In this document: positions 12,008-23,814 of the stretch, one piece after another
Layout of the letters: every line of letters begins with the position of its first letter
Numbering within the stretch: the stretch's first letter is position 1
Source: Solanum dulcamara
Lineage: Eukaryota; Streptophyta; Magnoliopsida; Solanales; Solanaceae
Direction: 5' to 3'
NCBI RefSeq assembly: GCF_947179165.1
Contig: NC_077243.1
Span: 32,130,001 to 32,194,000 of the forward strand
DNA: 64,000 nt
Notes under the pieces: model-generated
Databases searched by the model: none
What the model saw: the letters and a program-made list of their open reading frames with translations, nothing else
What the model was told of the DNA's origin: nothing
Translations under genes and position numbers: made by a program

Positions 12008-14462
12008 TGTAACACCCCACAACTTTACCTTTAAGAATCTGAACCTTTCGTCTTTAGTATATAAGTTTGAACCAGGTGGTGTCCAACTTTTTATTATGTG
12101 TTGAGGTTCACTAAAATAGGTGATAAGTATATTGGAAGTGGTTTATGGTCATAAGAGACCTCTAGTACTAAGTTGAGCTCAAAACCTTTCTACTAGTTAA
12201 GTTTTTCGTATTAGTTTATGCAAGGGTCAACTTTAAATAATTATATATCTAATAATATAATGAATTAGATGGATCATTACCTATCAAATTAAATTTCCTT
12301 GACTATTCTTTCCAAAGTCACCAAGCTTGCTTTATTTGGAGTTCTGAGTAAAAAATTATGCCCATTTTAATAAAGCTGTTGAAAAGTGGATCTGGGAGCA
12401 AGTCCGCAATGCGGACTTGGTCACAAAATTTTGATTTAGGAAAATTTTGAGATAGTGGACTCCGCGATGTCCCCTCATCGTGGAGTTTTGAAAATCCAAT
12501 CTAGGGAGAAGATCCACGGCGCGGGCCTTGAGTGGTATTTTTATCTGAAATTAGTTTTTAAGTCAGGGCACTTTAGAAATTTTTGTACCTATTAGTAAAT
12601 GAAATTGGATATTTTTAGGACTTAATTCGACCTTATAAACTATCCTAAACCCTTATTTTCCCTCAAACTTCCATATTTTATCTTTTTCAAATAATTATCT
12701 CTCTATAAAAGCTTCCAAATCATCATTTACATTCAAGCAATTCTTTCAAGATCTTCATCAAAAACATAGAATTTCATCAGGTTTCTTCTAGATTCTCATT
12801 CAAGGTATGTGGGCATTCATCCAAGGGTACTTTTCACCAATGGAGCCCAACCAATTTTAAACTTTTTTAATCAATTCAAGTATGTATTTTTATAGGTTTT
12901 GTCATCTTAATTCCAACTGATTATGAACCTATTATAATATGAATTAATGATTATTGCATGAAAGTGAAGAGTTTTCTATGAATTTCCTACATTACTCTTT
13001 AGGGTTCATGACATGGATGATGGGTATTTTAAATTAGACTTACAATTGATATTATTTTCAAGAAGCATGTATGGTTTGATATAAATTATATGATCATGCA
13101 TGTTTTCAATTCAATTTCATAATTTCAAAGTCAATTAATTGTGAACCCATATTTTCACCTTAATTTCAAGTATAAGTCATGATCATGGAATTTCAAGTGT
13201 TCAAGCTAGTTTTACGAAAAAGGATGACTTCAGACCCTAATGATACTCTTTATGAAATAAGATTCCTAATGATGGAAGGCCTGCACACACATTACATGAA
13301 TCACATGATAATCAGTTGTTCCCATGAACAAGTTTTATGAACTGGATTGGTAGCTTTGACTGAGTTTCCACATGGTAAGATTATTATTTCAAGACAAGTA
13401 TGAACTATGCTTTATGATAAGCTTATGTTATACCATGTATGATATTCCATTGGGATTTGACCTAGCACTGAGTGGATTCTGAGATAGAGGCTCACCCGTT
13501 AGTAGAGACATGAGACTGTTAGTACAAATCCATTATTCCATAACTACGTGCCAGCATATGTTGAAGGATGACCCGTTAGTAGAGGCTTGATTTCTTATAA
13601 ATGGTCACCTGTTACTTGAGTCTTGATTTATTAATAGCTTAGTGGATCCACTTAGGCATCAAAGTTTGTACTTTGGCAAGTATGGACCCTCTATTTTCAG
13701 TGGGTGAGAAACACCGGACTCCATGTTATGGCTCATATGATTTATGTCGGTTAATTATATCTCTCACAAAGACTTATGGCTTTCAAAATGACCTTTAATA
13801 TCCCACATATGTATGGTCCTTATAATATTTTTAAATGACCAACCCTATCCTTTACTTTTACATGATACTCTTATGGTTTATTATGCATTGACTCTTCTCA
13901 TGTATACTTATGATTTTACTACCTCTTTTATCAAAGCTATTTGAAATGGTCATTTGTACAACATGATTTTATTATACATTACATTGCCCACATACTTAGA
14001 AAATTCAAATGTACTAACACATATTTTATTGCCTGCATTATATCACAATGTAGGGATAGAACTCCACCCTCTTCTCGTGGCTAGTTGGCGATTGTCAAAG
14101 ATGTTGTGGTGAGTCATTATGCTTCGAGGGAAAAATGAGTCTACCCTTCCTTTTTTTTTGTCATTCTTAGACTATGATGGTACATTGAGACTATTCTATG
14201 TTATGTCATTTCTTTTCTTTAAGGGTAAGCTAGGAACAGGTCCTAGTCCCCACCTTTGTTAGTTTATGTAGAGGCATATTGGATATGTGTGTGGAGTCTA
14301 TGTTGTCTTACTTCATTCGCTCTATGCTATGTCTTATATTTCTTATGAGTTTCCACTTCATTGTTAATTATTATGCATTTGATTTGTTAAGAGACTTCGT
14401 TTGGGTTTTCCCAGGAATCTTAATTGTCGTGTCACACCTAGGGTCTAGCTTGGGTCATGACA
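12008..14462 (+). mobile_element. Solo LTR of a Ty3 chromovirus, GTGAG target duplication
   Basis: This 2455-bp LTR starts TGTAACACCCC and ends GGGTCATGACA, with no primer-binding site, polypurine tract or gag-pol next to it. Perfect 5-bp duplications flank it and the minus-strand LTR of element B resumes on the other side. It is therefore what remains after recombination between the two LTRs of a former complete insertion. The U3 part (about 12380-12540) carries GC-rich phrases such as TCCGCAATGCGGA. Confidence 0.93.
12704..12711 (+). promoter_or_regulatory. Probable TATA box of the solo LTR
   Basis: TATAAAAG about 700 bp after the LTR start, at the same relative position as TATAAATA in the LTRs of F, I and the second solo LTR. 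Likely the U3 core promoter element; activity is not shown. Confidence 0.55.
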
Positions 14463-14467
14463 GTGAG
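14463..14467. repeat. Target-site duplication GTGAG, right copy
   Basis: Exact repeat of 12003-12007 immediately after the GACA end of the solo LTR. Confidence 0.9.
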
Positions 14468-15940
14468 AGATACTATTAATTGACATAAACCATGTGAGCT
14501 ATAACATGAACTCCAATATTTTTGCTATACCAAAAAGAGGTTGTCCTACATTCCAAGTAACGACCATGAACATAAACTATTTGTGAACCCACTAGGTTAA
14601 ACTGATTTATTCAATTAGGGCATCCTACGAGGGCACACAGTTGTGGGACTTAGTAATTTCTACTAAAGGCCCACAGAGCTAAATGGAAGCCTTTATCCTA
14701 AAATTTCACTCAGTGCTAGGTAGGCTCTCAACAAAATATCATACATAAGCATATCATAATTTTTGAAATTTGTAAGAATCTAGTTATACCAAGTTCATCA
14801 TAAAATACTCAAAATCATAAGAATATCTCCTTTTAACATATCAAGATTTCTTAACATATTCATAATAAAAATTTATCTGAAGCATCTAGATCATGATAAG
14901 CTTTTCATAGAAAATCACACTTCAATTGAAAGTGGCTATATCATGAAATTCCTTCATGATGAGAATACTTTAATTCAAAGAAACTTTCTTTTCATAAAAA
15001 TTACATCAATACTTTATCTAAAAGTATCCTTAAATCTTAGGATCCATAAATCATAATGCATGCATAATCTCAAATTATAGTGCACAATCATAAAATAGAC
15101 ATAAAGCATGGGTTCAGGAGAAAACTATTAAAAATATATGATTGAAATCAAATCATGAATAATAAGATCAATGAGAATGGATAAAATAATAAGTGATTGA
15201 ACCCAATGCATAATCATAAAACCCTAGGTTTTTTGAAGTAATCATAAGGAGAATTTGAAGATTCCTTGGGACTTCATGGATGAAAAGAGATCCATGGATG
15301 ACATTACCACATACTTCGAAGAATTCCTAGTCTTGAAATTGGGAGAGTAGACTTGAATCCTTGAAACCCTATCTTGCTTGAAAAAGAAGACCTTGAGTCT
15401 TAGGGGCTTTGAGTGAATAAGAGTATATGGGGGAAATTTGAAGTTTAAAAAGAATAGAACATCAGTTATAGGGATTAGGAATAAAAGGGAAAAAATAAAA
15501 GAAACCGTTGAAAGTACTACTCAACAATGTTAGTCGAGCTCATCGATTTAATCGATGAGTCGCTAAACGTACCTCATGTCATCGACTTGACTTAGTCTCA
15601 AAAAAAATCTCATATCTTTTAAGTGGGATCCGTCGTGCTCATCGAAATCAATCATAGAATCATCAATTTTATCATCTCTCGATGACTTAGCTTCAACTTA
15701 TGTAAAAACTTTCAGAATATTTGGCAATAATCCCTTACTTAGGAAACCTTTTCAGCGAGTCGTCAAACCAATCCTCCCTCACTAAATACGCTTGAGTCCT
15801 GAACTAAACTCTCTGAATATTTATGTGAGCCCGCATGCACTTTGGTGAGTTACCAAATAACTTCGGCGAGCTTCAGTCTCGCTATTTCTTGAGTACTTTT
15901 AAGACTTGATTTGAAATTAGAAATTTTCTATGGCATTACA
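14468..15940 (-). repeat. 5' LTR of element B, part 2
   Basis: Continuation of the reversed LTR after the solo-LTR insertion; it contains ATTAATTGACATAAACCATG, matching the same place in F's LTR near 30243. It ends TGGCATTACA, the reverse of TGTAATGCCA, which is the LTR start. The U3 part (15530-15870) repeats CATCGA/TCGATGAG phrases, including a perfect 21-bp inverted repeat at 15539-15559. Confidence 0.83.
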
Positions 15941-16198
15941 TTCTGATGTAAGTTTTAAGGAAGAACTAGCTATTTTGATGTATAATTCAGGAAGACGCTA
16001 GGTTCAAAGTATTGGTTTTTATTTTAGAATTATACCTTATAGTATAGCCTTTAATTACACCTGTCAGGCTTATGGGGGTTTGGTCGGGTTATTGATTGTA
16101 TGCTTTATCATTATTGTGCCTTTGTATGTTCCTTCTGGGCTTACTGGCCCAATAGGTTAGATAGTCTTACTATTATCGTATTTACTATAGTATTTTTA

Positions 16199-16580
16199 TG
16201 TAATACCCCAAAAATCCCTAAGTACAGACCGAAAATGATTAGCACAGAAAAAATTGAAAAATTGCAATTTTTGGGTTTTACGTGCCCTATGTACGGGTTG
16301 AAGATGTTTGTATGACTTGTAGAAGGGGTTCCATAGACAAGACTTCAAAAAATTAGACATCAAATTTGGGAATTACGAGTTGGGTTTACAGCTAGTAGAA
16401 AAGTTTACAGGTTGTACTGACCAATCATAAATGGATCTTCAGAAAGATGGAAAAGTTTGACTTTATACAGTACGAGAAGATTTATACATCCTAGATTGAT
16501 AAATAGACCATAGATTGGTCTCATATACCAGATCATCAGAAACTTAGGATTTTAATACTTCCCTTCAATAAGGGATCAGA
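16199..16580 (+). repeat. LTR 5' fragment (U3) of element C
   Basis: It starts TGTAATACCCCAAAAATCCC, typical of these LTRs. It passes without a recognisable LTR 3' end or primer-binding site into gag, so an internal deletion has joined U3 to the gag region at about 16560-16600. Confidence 0.6.
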
Positions 16581-16599
16581 ATTGGTCAATACTTCCCTT

Positions 16600-17400
16600 C
16601 ACAAGTGGATGAGGATCCACTAAAGTCTATTGAGGTTTTTAAGAAAATCATGAAGATTAAGGGTATCACTCTGGTCGAGAGTGCAGATTTGGCCATTTAT
16701 CAGTTGAAAGTAGTTGCTCGCATTTGGTTCACGCAGTGAAAAGAGGAAAGGTCGTTGATGCAAGCCAATTTGATTGGGATAAGTTTAAGGCTATTTTTCA
16801 TGATAGATTCTTTCTTCTAGAGTTGAGGAAAGAAAATATTTAAGATTTCATCAATTTGATGCTAGGAAATATAATGGTGAATGAGTACTCTTTGAAGTTC
16901 ACACAACTTTCAAAGTATGATTCTACTATGGTGGCCGACTCTAGGGTCTGGATGAGTAAGTTTGTCTCTAGTATTTTGGAGACGGTTGTGAAAAAGTGTA
17001 GGATAACTATATTGGTGAAGGATATGGATATCTCCCATTTGATGACTCATGCTAAATATATTAAACAAGAATAGCTCAAGGAGAGGTACATGGATAACAA
17101 GAGAGCTTAGAAAGATAGTATGGACTACTCTCATGAGAAATGTGTTCATTTTCAATTTTGATAGAATTTTTCCAACCTGTTTCATATTCTGCTAGTGCTC
17201 TGGTTTCGAAGTTCAACAAGGATAGAGCATCAAGATCTAAGTCTCATGGTAGTATTTCTAGTTGTCATTCATTTCCCACTTGCCAAAAGTATGGTAAGAA
17301 CTAATCAAGAAAGAGCATGGATGGTATAGGTTGTTTCTATAGATGTGGTACGATCGGTCATATTTTGAGGGATAGCCTATCTACCCAAGGTAAAGGGCAG
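16600..17400 (+). pseudogene. gag: Element C gag remnant
   Basis: The text DEDPLKSIEVFKKIMKIKGI, LAIYQLKVVARIWF, a stop, FFLELRKENI, LKFTQLSKYDSTMVADSR and LVKDMDISHLMTHAKYI follows the Gag core order. A zinc-knuckle remnant at about 17325-17375 reads CFYRCGTIGHILRDS, with the last cysteine lost. Stops at about 16738, 16841 and 17072 show decay. Confidence 0.82.
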
Positions 17401-17499
17401 GGATATTCCCCAATAGACTCAACCCAATGCTTCAGTAGGTCGCCCGACTCTGTGGGGTACTTCATGTAAGTTTTGGTGGCAGATAGAGCCAAAGTAGGT

Positions 17500-17890
17500 T
17501 TTATGCTCTTTAGACTCGATAGGATCAGGTGGATTCCTTTAATATGGTCACCGGTAAGTTAAGAGTCTTTCAATTTGATGTTTATTCTTTGTTAGACCCA
17601 AGATCAAATCTTTCCTTTGTGACTCCTATTGTTTCTATAAATTTCATTGTTAGTCCCAAAATCTTGTTAGAACCTTTCCCTATCTCTACTCTTGTTGGTG
17701 ACTCATTTTAGCAAAATGGGTATATGGAAATTTTTGGGTCTCAGTTTTTCAGAAAATCACCTTAGTTGACCTAGTAGAGCTATACATGCTTGATTTTGAT
17801 GTTATTCTTGGCATGGATTGACTACATGACTTTTATTCTTTTATCGATTGTTGAACCTAAGTCATAAAATTTTAGTTTCTCAATAAACCA
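17500..17890 (+). pseudogene. Element C aspartic protease remnant
   Basis: The piece reads FNMVTGKLRVFQFDVYSLL, then DPRSNLSFVTPIVSI. The active-site Asp is kept but the Gly of D-x-G is Arg, which would abolish activity. The second block reads LDFDVILGMD at about 17790-17820, followed by a stop where Trp is expected. Confidence 0.82.
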
Positions 17891-17909
17891 TTCACCAAAT
17901 GGAAAGGTA

Positions 17910-18594
17910 GTACTTCAACGCCTATAGGTCGATTTGTTTCATACCTTAAGGCCAAAAATATAATTTTCAAAGGTTGCATCTATCATCTAGTTCAGGTTAA
18001 GGGTTCTAGTTTCAAAAACCCAACTCTTTAGTAAGTTCTTGTTGTGAATGAATTTCTAGATATGTTCTCTAAAGATCTTATTGGAGTCTTTCCCAAAAGG
18101 GTTATCGACTTTGGCATAAACCTTCTTCCAGAAACCCAGTCTATCTCTATCCCTCCTTATAGAATGAACTAAACGATCTTCTGGATAAAGGTTTCATTAG
18201 GCCCAACTTTTCTCCATGGGGTGCTCAAGTTCTCTTTGTGCATAAGAAAGATGGTTTCCTCAGAATATGCATCAGTTGTTGCCAGTTGAACAAGGTAAAA
18301 ATCAAGAATAAGTATCATATCCTGAAGATTGGTAATTTATTCGATCAACGTTAGACTGATAGTTTTTTCTCTAAGATAGACCTCAGATTACGCTATCATC
18401 GGCTCAGAGTTAGAGAATGTGATATTCTAAATACAACCTTCAAGACTGGATATGGTCACTATAAATTTATGGTTATATATTTTGGACTAACGAATCCTCT
18501 TGCAACTCTCATAGATTTAATGAACAGGGTGTTCAGATAATATTTTGATATGTTTGTCATTATATTTATGGATGATATCTTGATTTATTCTCGG
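17910..18594 (+). pseudogene. pol: Element C reverse transcriptase, 5' part
   Basis: Visible blocks are [91 protein letters not shown] (motif A, Asp kept) and FVIIFMDDILIYSR (motif C at 18565-18576). Sequence after this motif is unrelated, so the domain is truncated at about 18594. Confidence 0.86.
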
Positions 18595-19875
18595 TTCGCG
18601 GTTAGAATTCTTGATTGGCATGAGTATCATGCCTAGTATATGATATCATCAGTTATCTTGGGTACCACACCTAGTACATATTATCTCTTCGACCGGGCAT
18701 CACATCAGATAAGAGATAACCTCGGTTGACATAGGTACCCCATCTATTACATGATATTATCGGTTGGCTCAGGTACTATGCCTGGTATAGGTTATGAAAT
18801 GGTTGGCTCGAGTACCACATGGTACATGTTTAACATATTTGCCTTGTGTATATAATTTGTTCCTTGAGTGAACTAGGTTGGTTGGGATCATTTGGGACAT
18901 GTTTCATGCATTTATTAAGTCAAGATTTGAGAGTGGGAGTCTATTTTTGTTGTTGACTTGTTGTTATATGTGTTAGCTATGTTGTTCCATGACTGACTGG
19001 GTTGTTGTGTTTAGATGTAGGGATAGTTCTTGTGTAGATTGGGATTTGCAAATTAAAAATCATAAGTTATGTCTTGTGGAACCTTGAGTGGTTAGCGTTA
19101 CTTCAAAGTTGAGTGGGACTCAGGGATAGATATGCGTGATGGTCTATTTATGTCTCAAGTGATGGTTAGGGCAATAGATGATTGGGGATTTTTTTCTTAA
19201 TTAGTTTATTTGGTTTGATCACGTCATAGTGTATACAAGAGTTAGGCTTGGGAAGCCTTAGTGTGTACAAGGGGTTAGGCTGGGAAAGACTTAATGTGTA
19301 TAAAGGGTTAGGCTTGGGAAGCCTTAGTGTGTATAAAAGGTTTATGCTTGGAAAGCTTAATGTGTACAAGGGTTAGGCTTGGAAAGTCGTAGTGTGTATA
19401 AAGATTTATGCTTGGGAAGCCTTAGTGTGCGTAAAGGTTAGGCTTGGAAATCCTTAGTATAACATAGATGGTAGGTTTGAAAAAGCCTTAGCATGTTAAA
19501 AGAGTTGAATGATAAATGGTAGAGTGGGCAAAAGAAGAAGGTAGGAAGCTAGGACTAAAGTGTGCTAGTTATGAATAGGGTAACGGGGATGTTAGGGCAT
19601 AGTGACCAGGTTTGGGATGGATCATTTTTTATGTTGCATGTTTCCTTTTAACTATTTACATGTTATTATGTGGTAGGTTTGGATCAGCTGATGATGTCTA
19701 CTAGTATTTGTTGTTTGTACTGATACTACTTTTGTTATACCATTTAGTATAGTCTGGTGGAAGAATTGGTGATGTTACTTAGGTGAAGATGATGATGATC
19801 TCCGATAGACTCTACTCCTCTTTTCTATATGGTGGAACTTATTTCTTGTTTTATATATTGTACTCTCTTAGAATC
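18595..19875. repeat. Unassigned repeat-rich DNA, probably an LTR fragment
   Basis: No coding remnant is seen. The first 250 bp contain degenerate repeats of a phrase like GGTACCACACCTAGTACAT, reminiscent of short tandem repeats within LTRs of large plant elements. A 33-bp array follows at 19228-19490. The right border is the reversed LTR start at 19876. Family unknown. Confidence 0.5.
19228..19490. repeat. Tandem array, 33-bp unit, about 8 copies
   Basis: Copies begin at about 19228, 19261, 19294, 19327, 19360, 19392, 19425 and 19457. The core is GTGTATAAAGG followed by TTAGGCTTGGGAAGCCTTA. Copies differ at several bases, so the array is old. The unit is a multiple of three, which creates a chance minus-strand open frame with an 11-residue repeat. 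Confidence 0.85.
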
Positions 19876-20329
19876 TATCATGACGCAAGCTAGACCCTAG
19901 GTGCGACACAGCGATCGAAATCTCAAGGGACCCAAACCAAGCCTCTTAGAATATCATTCATAAGCATACATAAGGTAAATAAAGAAATAAATCAATACAT
20001 AGAAGCGTAAATAAAGTCTCAACTCAAAATAGAAGACGATGTAGATTCCATAATATCCAACATGCCTCTATTAACTCGATGGGGGCATAAGACAAACTTT
20101 TATGTCACCCAATATAAAAGAAAGAAAGAAATTTATAAGCTCGTAAGAAAGTAAAGTGTCATTTCCATGAAAATGAGGACTCACACAAGTACCAATCTAA
20201 ACAACTCAGCTCTACTCACGAATAGGATGTGCGCGATGATCGTCCGTCCCTATATTATGATACAATTAAGGAACAAAGTATGCGTTAGTACATGAAATGC
20301 ATTAAGTGATAATGCTCAATTACACCTAT
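19876..20329 (-). repeat. Reversed LTR end fragment (Ty3 chromovirus)
   Basis: The minus strand of this piece ends with CACCTAGGGTCTAGC and GCGTCATGATA, like the 3' end of LTR A. It contains the reversed GCGTTAGTACAT and CATTATGATACAA blocks found in the U5 part of the other LTRs. Homology stops at about 20329, so only about 450 bp remain. Confidence 0.72.
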
Positions 20330-20649
20330 CGAAAGAGATATAGAGGATTGTTAGCAATATATTTTTCCCAACTAAGAGTCAAGGTTGTACCCACAAGGCA
20401 TAGGTCGAAACAAGACTATTAGCTATCACTCATTCAGCTGTAGTAGCTATTTCCTAAAAATAAAGTACTTAAAGTAAAATAGGTTTTTTTTATTTAATTT
20501 TATAACACTTAATGATGTTTTAGGAAAGTAACTAACAATTAAGCTGTGAACAATATGAAATTTAGCTAGGATTGTGTACCCCATGACATGTAACTTAATA
20601 GACAATTTTTATTCATGATATCGTTTAATGGATTGTATGCAAAATCTAG
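20330..20649. repeat. Unassigned block between two LTRs
   Basis: No open frame of note. It contains AGAGTCAAGGTTGTACCCAC, a phrase I associate loosely with dispersed plant repeats but cannot name. It separates the reversed LTR end from the start of LTR E. Confidence 0.35.
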
Positions 20650-22734
20650 TGTAACATTCATCAAAATGCTCAAAAGTCTCTTGAGAATGCTTTGAGAAGA
20701 GTCCGCTCATGTAACGCATTATCCTTATTCTTTTTGGCAAATCCGAGTCTAAAATATAGACCGAGGGGTCAAAATCTATAGGAAAATAGTTTCTATGAAT
20801 TTTTAGGACTCGTGTATCAAAAAATGAATTTTGTCAAAAATTGCACAAATAGTGAGGTGCGCGGCAGCTCCGCATCGCCCACTTGTTCCTATTCAGTATA
20901 ATTTTTCCTCGTGTCAAAATCTGGTCAAAATCTCATTCACTAAAAATTGGCATATTCGGGAGAAGCTCTGCGTTACGGACCTGGGAGAAGTTTTTCGTCC
21001 GAATTCAGTCTTTATGTAAGGTAACTTTAGGCTTTTCTCTAGTTGTTATTTAATAAACCTGGACGTTTTTAGGGTCTAATTCTACTCTCTAAACTACCCT
21101 AAACCCTTAATTTTATTCATTCTTCTACAATTCACCTTCTCAGATATTTTTCTCTCTACAAGAGGCTCTCAAGTACTCCATTGAAGACTTCCAAGAAATT
21201 CACTAAAGCTCTTCATCAAAATTCTCAAATTCTTCTAAATTTGTTTGTCTTCTCACTCAAGGTATGTGGGGATTGATTCATGGGCTCTTTTCACCATGAA
21301 ATCCCAAAGAGTCCTCAAGTTTTCATTAAATTTTCAATTGATTATGAACCCTAGTTTTGATGAATTGCATTGGACTTATTTGATTTCATTTTTAAATGTT
21401 AACAATGATATTTATATTCATGTTCTCATATGAATTGCATGATTTCAAGTTGATTTATAAAAGCCCATGCATGAAGCTATATTTTCAAGTTATGATTATG
21501 AATTTAAGATGAATTTATGAGTTGATCATGTGTTAAATGATATTCAATAAAAGTTTTATATGAGTTAAATTTGAGATTTATGATTTTAAAGTTAAAGTTA
21601 TGATGACGATTAGAGTTAAAATCAAAAGATGTTTAAAGATGGTGATACGGACAATTCTCACCAAAGTTATAGATTCTTATGAATCACTAAATAGATAAGC
21701 TATTCCTAATATGTTTTAAAGATGGATTGATAGGCAGTTACTATCTTTTCCTACTATGTTATGATTATGTTTTAAAGAGTTTCCATTGGCAAATTGACTA
21801 AGCACCAAGGACTTCTAGGTAGGCTTTGGTTGGATAAAGCAGTTGGTTATCCAATGGAATCCTAGTAGCAACCTAAAGTTCCAACCTACATCTCCCACGT
21901 AGGTTGCCTTCATGGCATAGCTAGCAGATCGACATAGCCCATTTTAGTTGAGTTGAGTTACCTTTGGAGTATGACCTGGCAAGGTAGCCTCCCTTATTTC
22001 GATGTAGGAGTCATGAGCCTATCTCGATGAAGGAGTCATAGGATTTCATGTAGTATCTCGCATAGTCTTAGTTTTTGGTTAAAGGTCCTAGCTCACACAA
22101 GTTAAAGTTAAATCTATGAGATGTCAAGTTATGAGTTGGAAGTTGAAGTTCTTATGATATGCATTGACCATGAGTTTCATATGTTTTAAGTTGCTTTTAA
22201 ACTATACTCATTTTCATTATGATTGGTCATGCATTCTATGGCATATTGATTAGTTTCTTTTACTTGTTCATGCATACCTCACATACTTAGTATATTCAAA
22301 CGTACTAACGCATATTTGCCTACATTGTCTCATAATGTAGGGATGGACGACACTCACGATTACCCTACTCGTGGCTAGAAATTTTCTTTAGATTTCAAAG
22401 AAGTTGGTGAGTCCTCATTCTACCGAGGACAAGACTTTTACTCATGTTACTATTATTTACACTTTTTTCTATTGTTAGGGTAAGTTAGGAGCTTATCCTA
22501 ATCCCCCATCAAAGACTAGACTAGAGGCATATTTTAATAATATTATGGTGTAGTCCGGTTGGACATTTATAGAGTTGATCTCCCTTAGTTCCATTCCCTT
22601 GTGATGATTACTTTCGCTTATATTTATCATGTTTTTTACCTTATGTATGCGATGTATGCTAAGATGGATTATGGTTGGGGTCCCTCGCATCTTGAACACA
22701 GTGTTACGACTAGGCCCTAGGTCGGGTCGTTACA
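20650..22734 (+). repeat. 5' LTR of element E
   Basis: It starts TGTAACATTCATC and ends GGGTCGTTACA, directly before a primer-binding site, so it is a 5' LTR (2085 bp). The left border rests on the TGTAACA start and the expected length and is less certain than the right one. Its U5 part resembles that of F and I while its U3 part is unlike theirs (phrases CTCCGCATCGCCCAC and CTCTGCGTTACGGAC). Confidence 0.78.
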
Positions 22735-22738
22735 AACT

Positions 22739-22750
22739 TGGTATTAGAGC
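22739..22750 (+). other. Primer-binding site of element E
   Basis: TGGTATTAGAGC, one base from TGGTATCAGAGC, the complement of the initiator methionine tRNA 3' end. It is 4 bp after the LTR. Confidence 0.85.
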
Positions 22751-22951
22751 ACAAGGTTTAGAAGAGTCCTAGTGAGTCTAACATGTCGTGTTAAGTAGAG
22801 TCTTATTCATTGATGTAAAGAACCCCACATCCATGAATAGAATGCTTCAAAATGTCTTACGAAAAAGTCTCACTTCTTTCATAATCTATGTCTTGCGGTA
22901 GAATGGTTAAGTCTTTTCCCTCTAACGTTTATTCTTTGTAATTTTCAGAAT

Positions 22952-23038
22952 ATACTGCCAGGAAGATACCCCGTTAGAAGGAACGTGGTTGAAGAGGAGA
23001 AACAAGATATGAATAAACCTATGATTACTTTCGCTTAA
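22952..23038 (+). pseudogene. gag: Element E gag N-terminal stub
   Basis: The first gag codons read (ATA)LPGRYPVRRNVVEEEKQ, matching the gag starts of F and I, with the initiator ATG mutated to ATA. True gag homology ends at about 23025, where a minus-strand LTR begins; the stop at 23036-23038 is already in that LTR. The rest of gag-pol is absent. Confidence 0.8.
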
Positions 23039-23814
23039 TCCATTAAGGATTGAAGAGGAACCTTGAAGAAAGCTAGAAACTCTAGCTTTACTTTAAAGGA
23101 GAAACCTTGAGAGATTTTCTTCTTGCCTTAGGAATTTTGAGAGAATGAATTGGATAGGAGGGGAATTTGAAGGATTTAATATTTATAGAATTTGAACTTG
23201 GCCATAAAAGTGTCTAGTTTCATTGAATCAAATGTGGAAAAAGACACAATTTCCCATCATTAAAATCCGGAAATTTGCCCGACGGATCCATTTCTATGGG
23301 TCGTCAAAGTGTTGAAGAGTCATCTAAATGACTCATCCTGCAGGTCTAAGAAAAGTATTGAAAAACAAGTCTCTAAAGTTTGGGAACGAGCAAGGTTTTT
23401 GCCCATCATCTTGTTTAAGGTTCATCCTATTGGCTCATCCTGCATGTTTCAAAAATGTGCAAAATATAAGTCTCTGATGTTTTGTGACCGATAGTTCTTA
23501 TGACACATCATAGCTTCTATGAGACGTCTTGTCAAGTCATACACTTGACCTTGAGGGACTTTTAGAACATAGCCTCAGAGGTCTCCTTATAAGTTGTGTC
23601 TACGGATTATCTAAGTGAGAACGTATCATAAACATGAGTCATAAGACCTCCCTTTTAGGTTGGTCATGACTACCAATAATGACTCCCTCTATGACTCATT
23701 TCTATGGGTCATGTAAAATCCTACGACTCGTAGAGACAGTCGAAAACTTGGGTTCGGTTCAAGATTTGAGAATGTTCTCCTTGGATCTGACTTTTTGACA
23801 TACGGGTCCTTACA
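23026..23814 (-). repeat. Truncated 3' LTR of element F
   Basis: The minus strand starts TGTAAGGACCCGTATGTC at 23814 after the polypurine tract and runs through U3 to shortly past the TATA box. It aligns by eye with 31070-31852 of the 5' LTR. The U5 part is missing. U3 repeats GACTCATTTCTATGGGTCAT and CTACGACTCGTAGA phrases. Confidence 0.85.
23180..23187 (-). promoter_or_regulatory. Probable TATA box, truncated LTR of F
   Basis: TATAAATA on the minus strand, about 630 bp after the LTR start; the same motif is at the same place in F's other LTR and in I. Confidence 0.6.

Larger units (their letters stand above)
6763..15940 (-). mobile_element. Element B: Ty3 chromovirus (minus strand), host of two insertions
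   Basis: Read on the minus strand this gives a 5' LTR, a decayed primer-binding site, gag, protease, RT, RNase H, integrase and the start of the chromodomain tail, where it breaks off against element A's LTR. The rest of pol and the 3' LTR should lie left of the window beyond A. A solo LTR interrupts the 5' LTR at 12008-14462. All coding parts have stops. Confidence 0.88.
16199..18594 (+). mobile_element. Element C: truncated Ty3 chromovirus
   Basis: The element begins with an LTR-like TGTAATACCCC start, but only about 380 bp separate it from gag, so most of the LTR and leader are deleted. Gag, protease and the first two thirds of RT follow with many stops. The copy ends right after the RT active-site block; thumb, RNase H, integrase and 3' LTR are missing. 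The gag core differs somewhat from those of A, F and I, so it may be a separate subfamily. Confidence 0.8.

Noticed and set aside
4640..14462. LTRs at 4640-6762 and 12008-14462 as the two LTRs of one plus-strand element
   Set aside because: The text between them is a minus-strand gag-pol, the U3 parts differ, and the second LTR has its own perfect 5-bp duplication.
19166..19369. Minus-strand 67-codon frame with an 11-residue repeat (PLYTLRLPKPN)
   Set aside because: It is produced by the 33-bp tandem array, whose unit is a multiple of three. No start context, no conservation and no domain.
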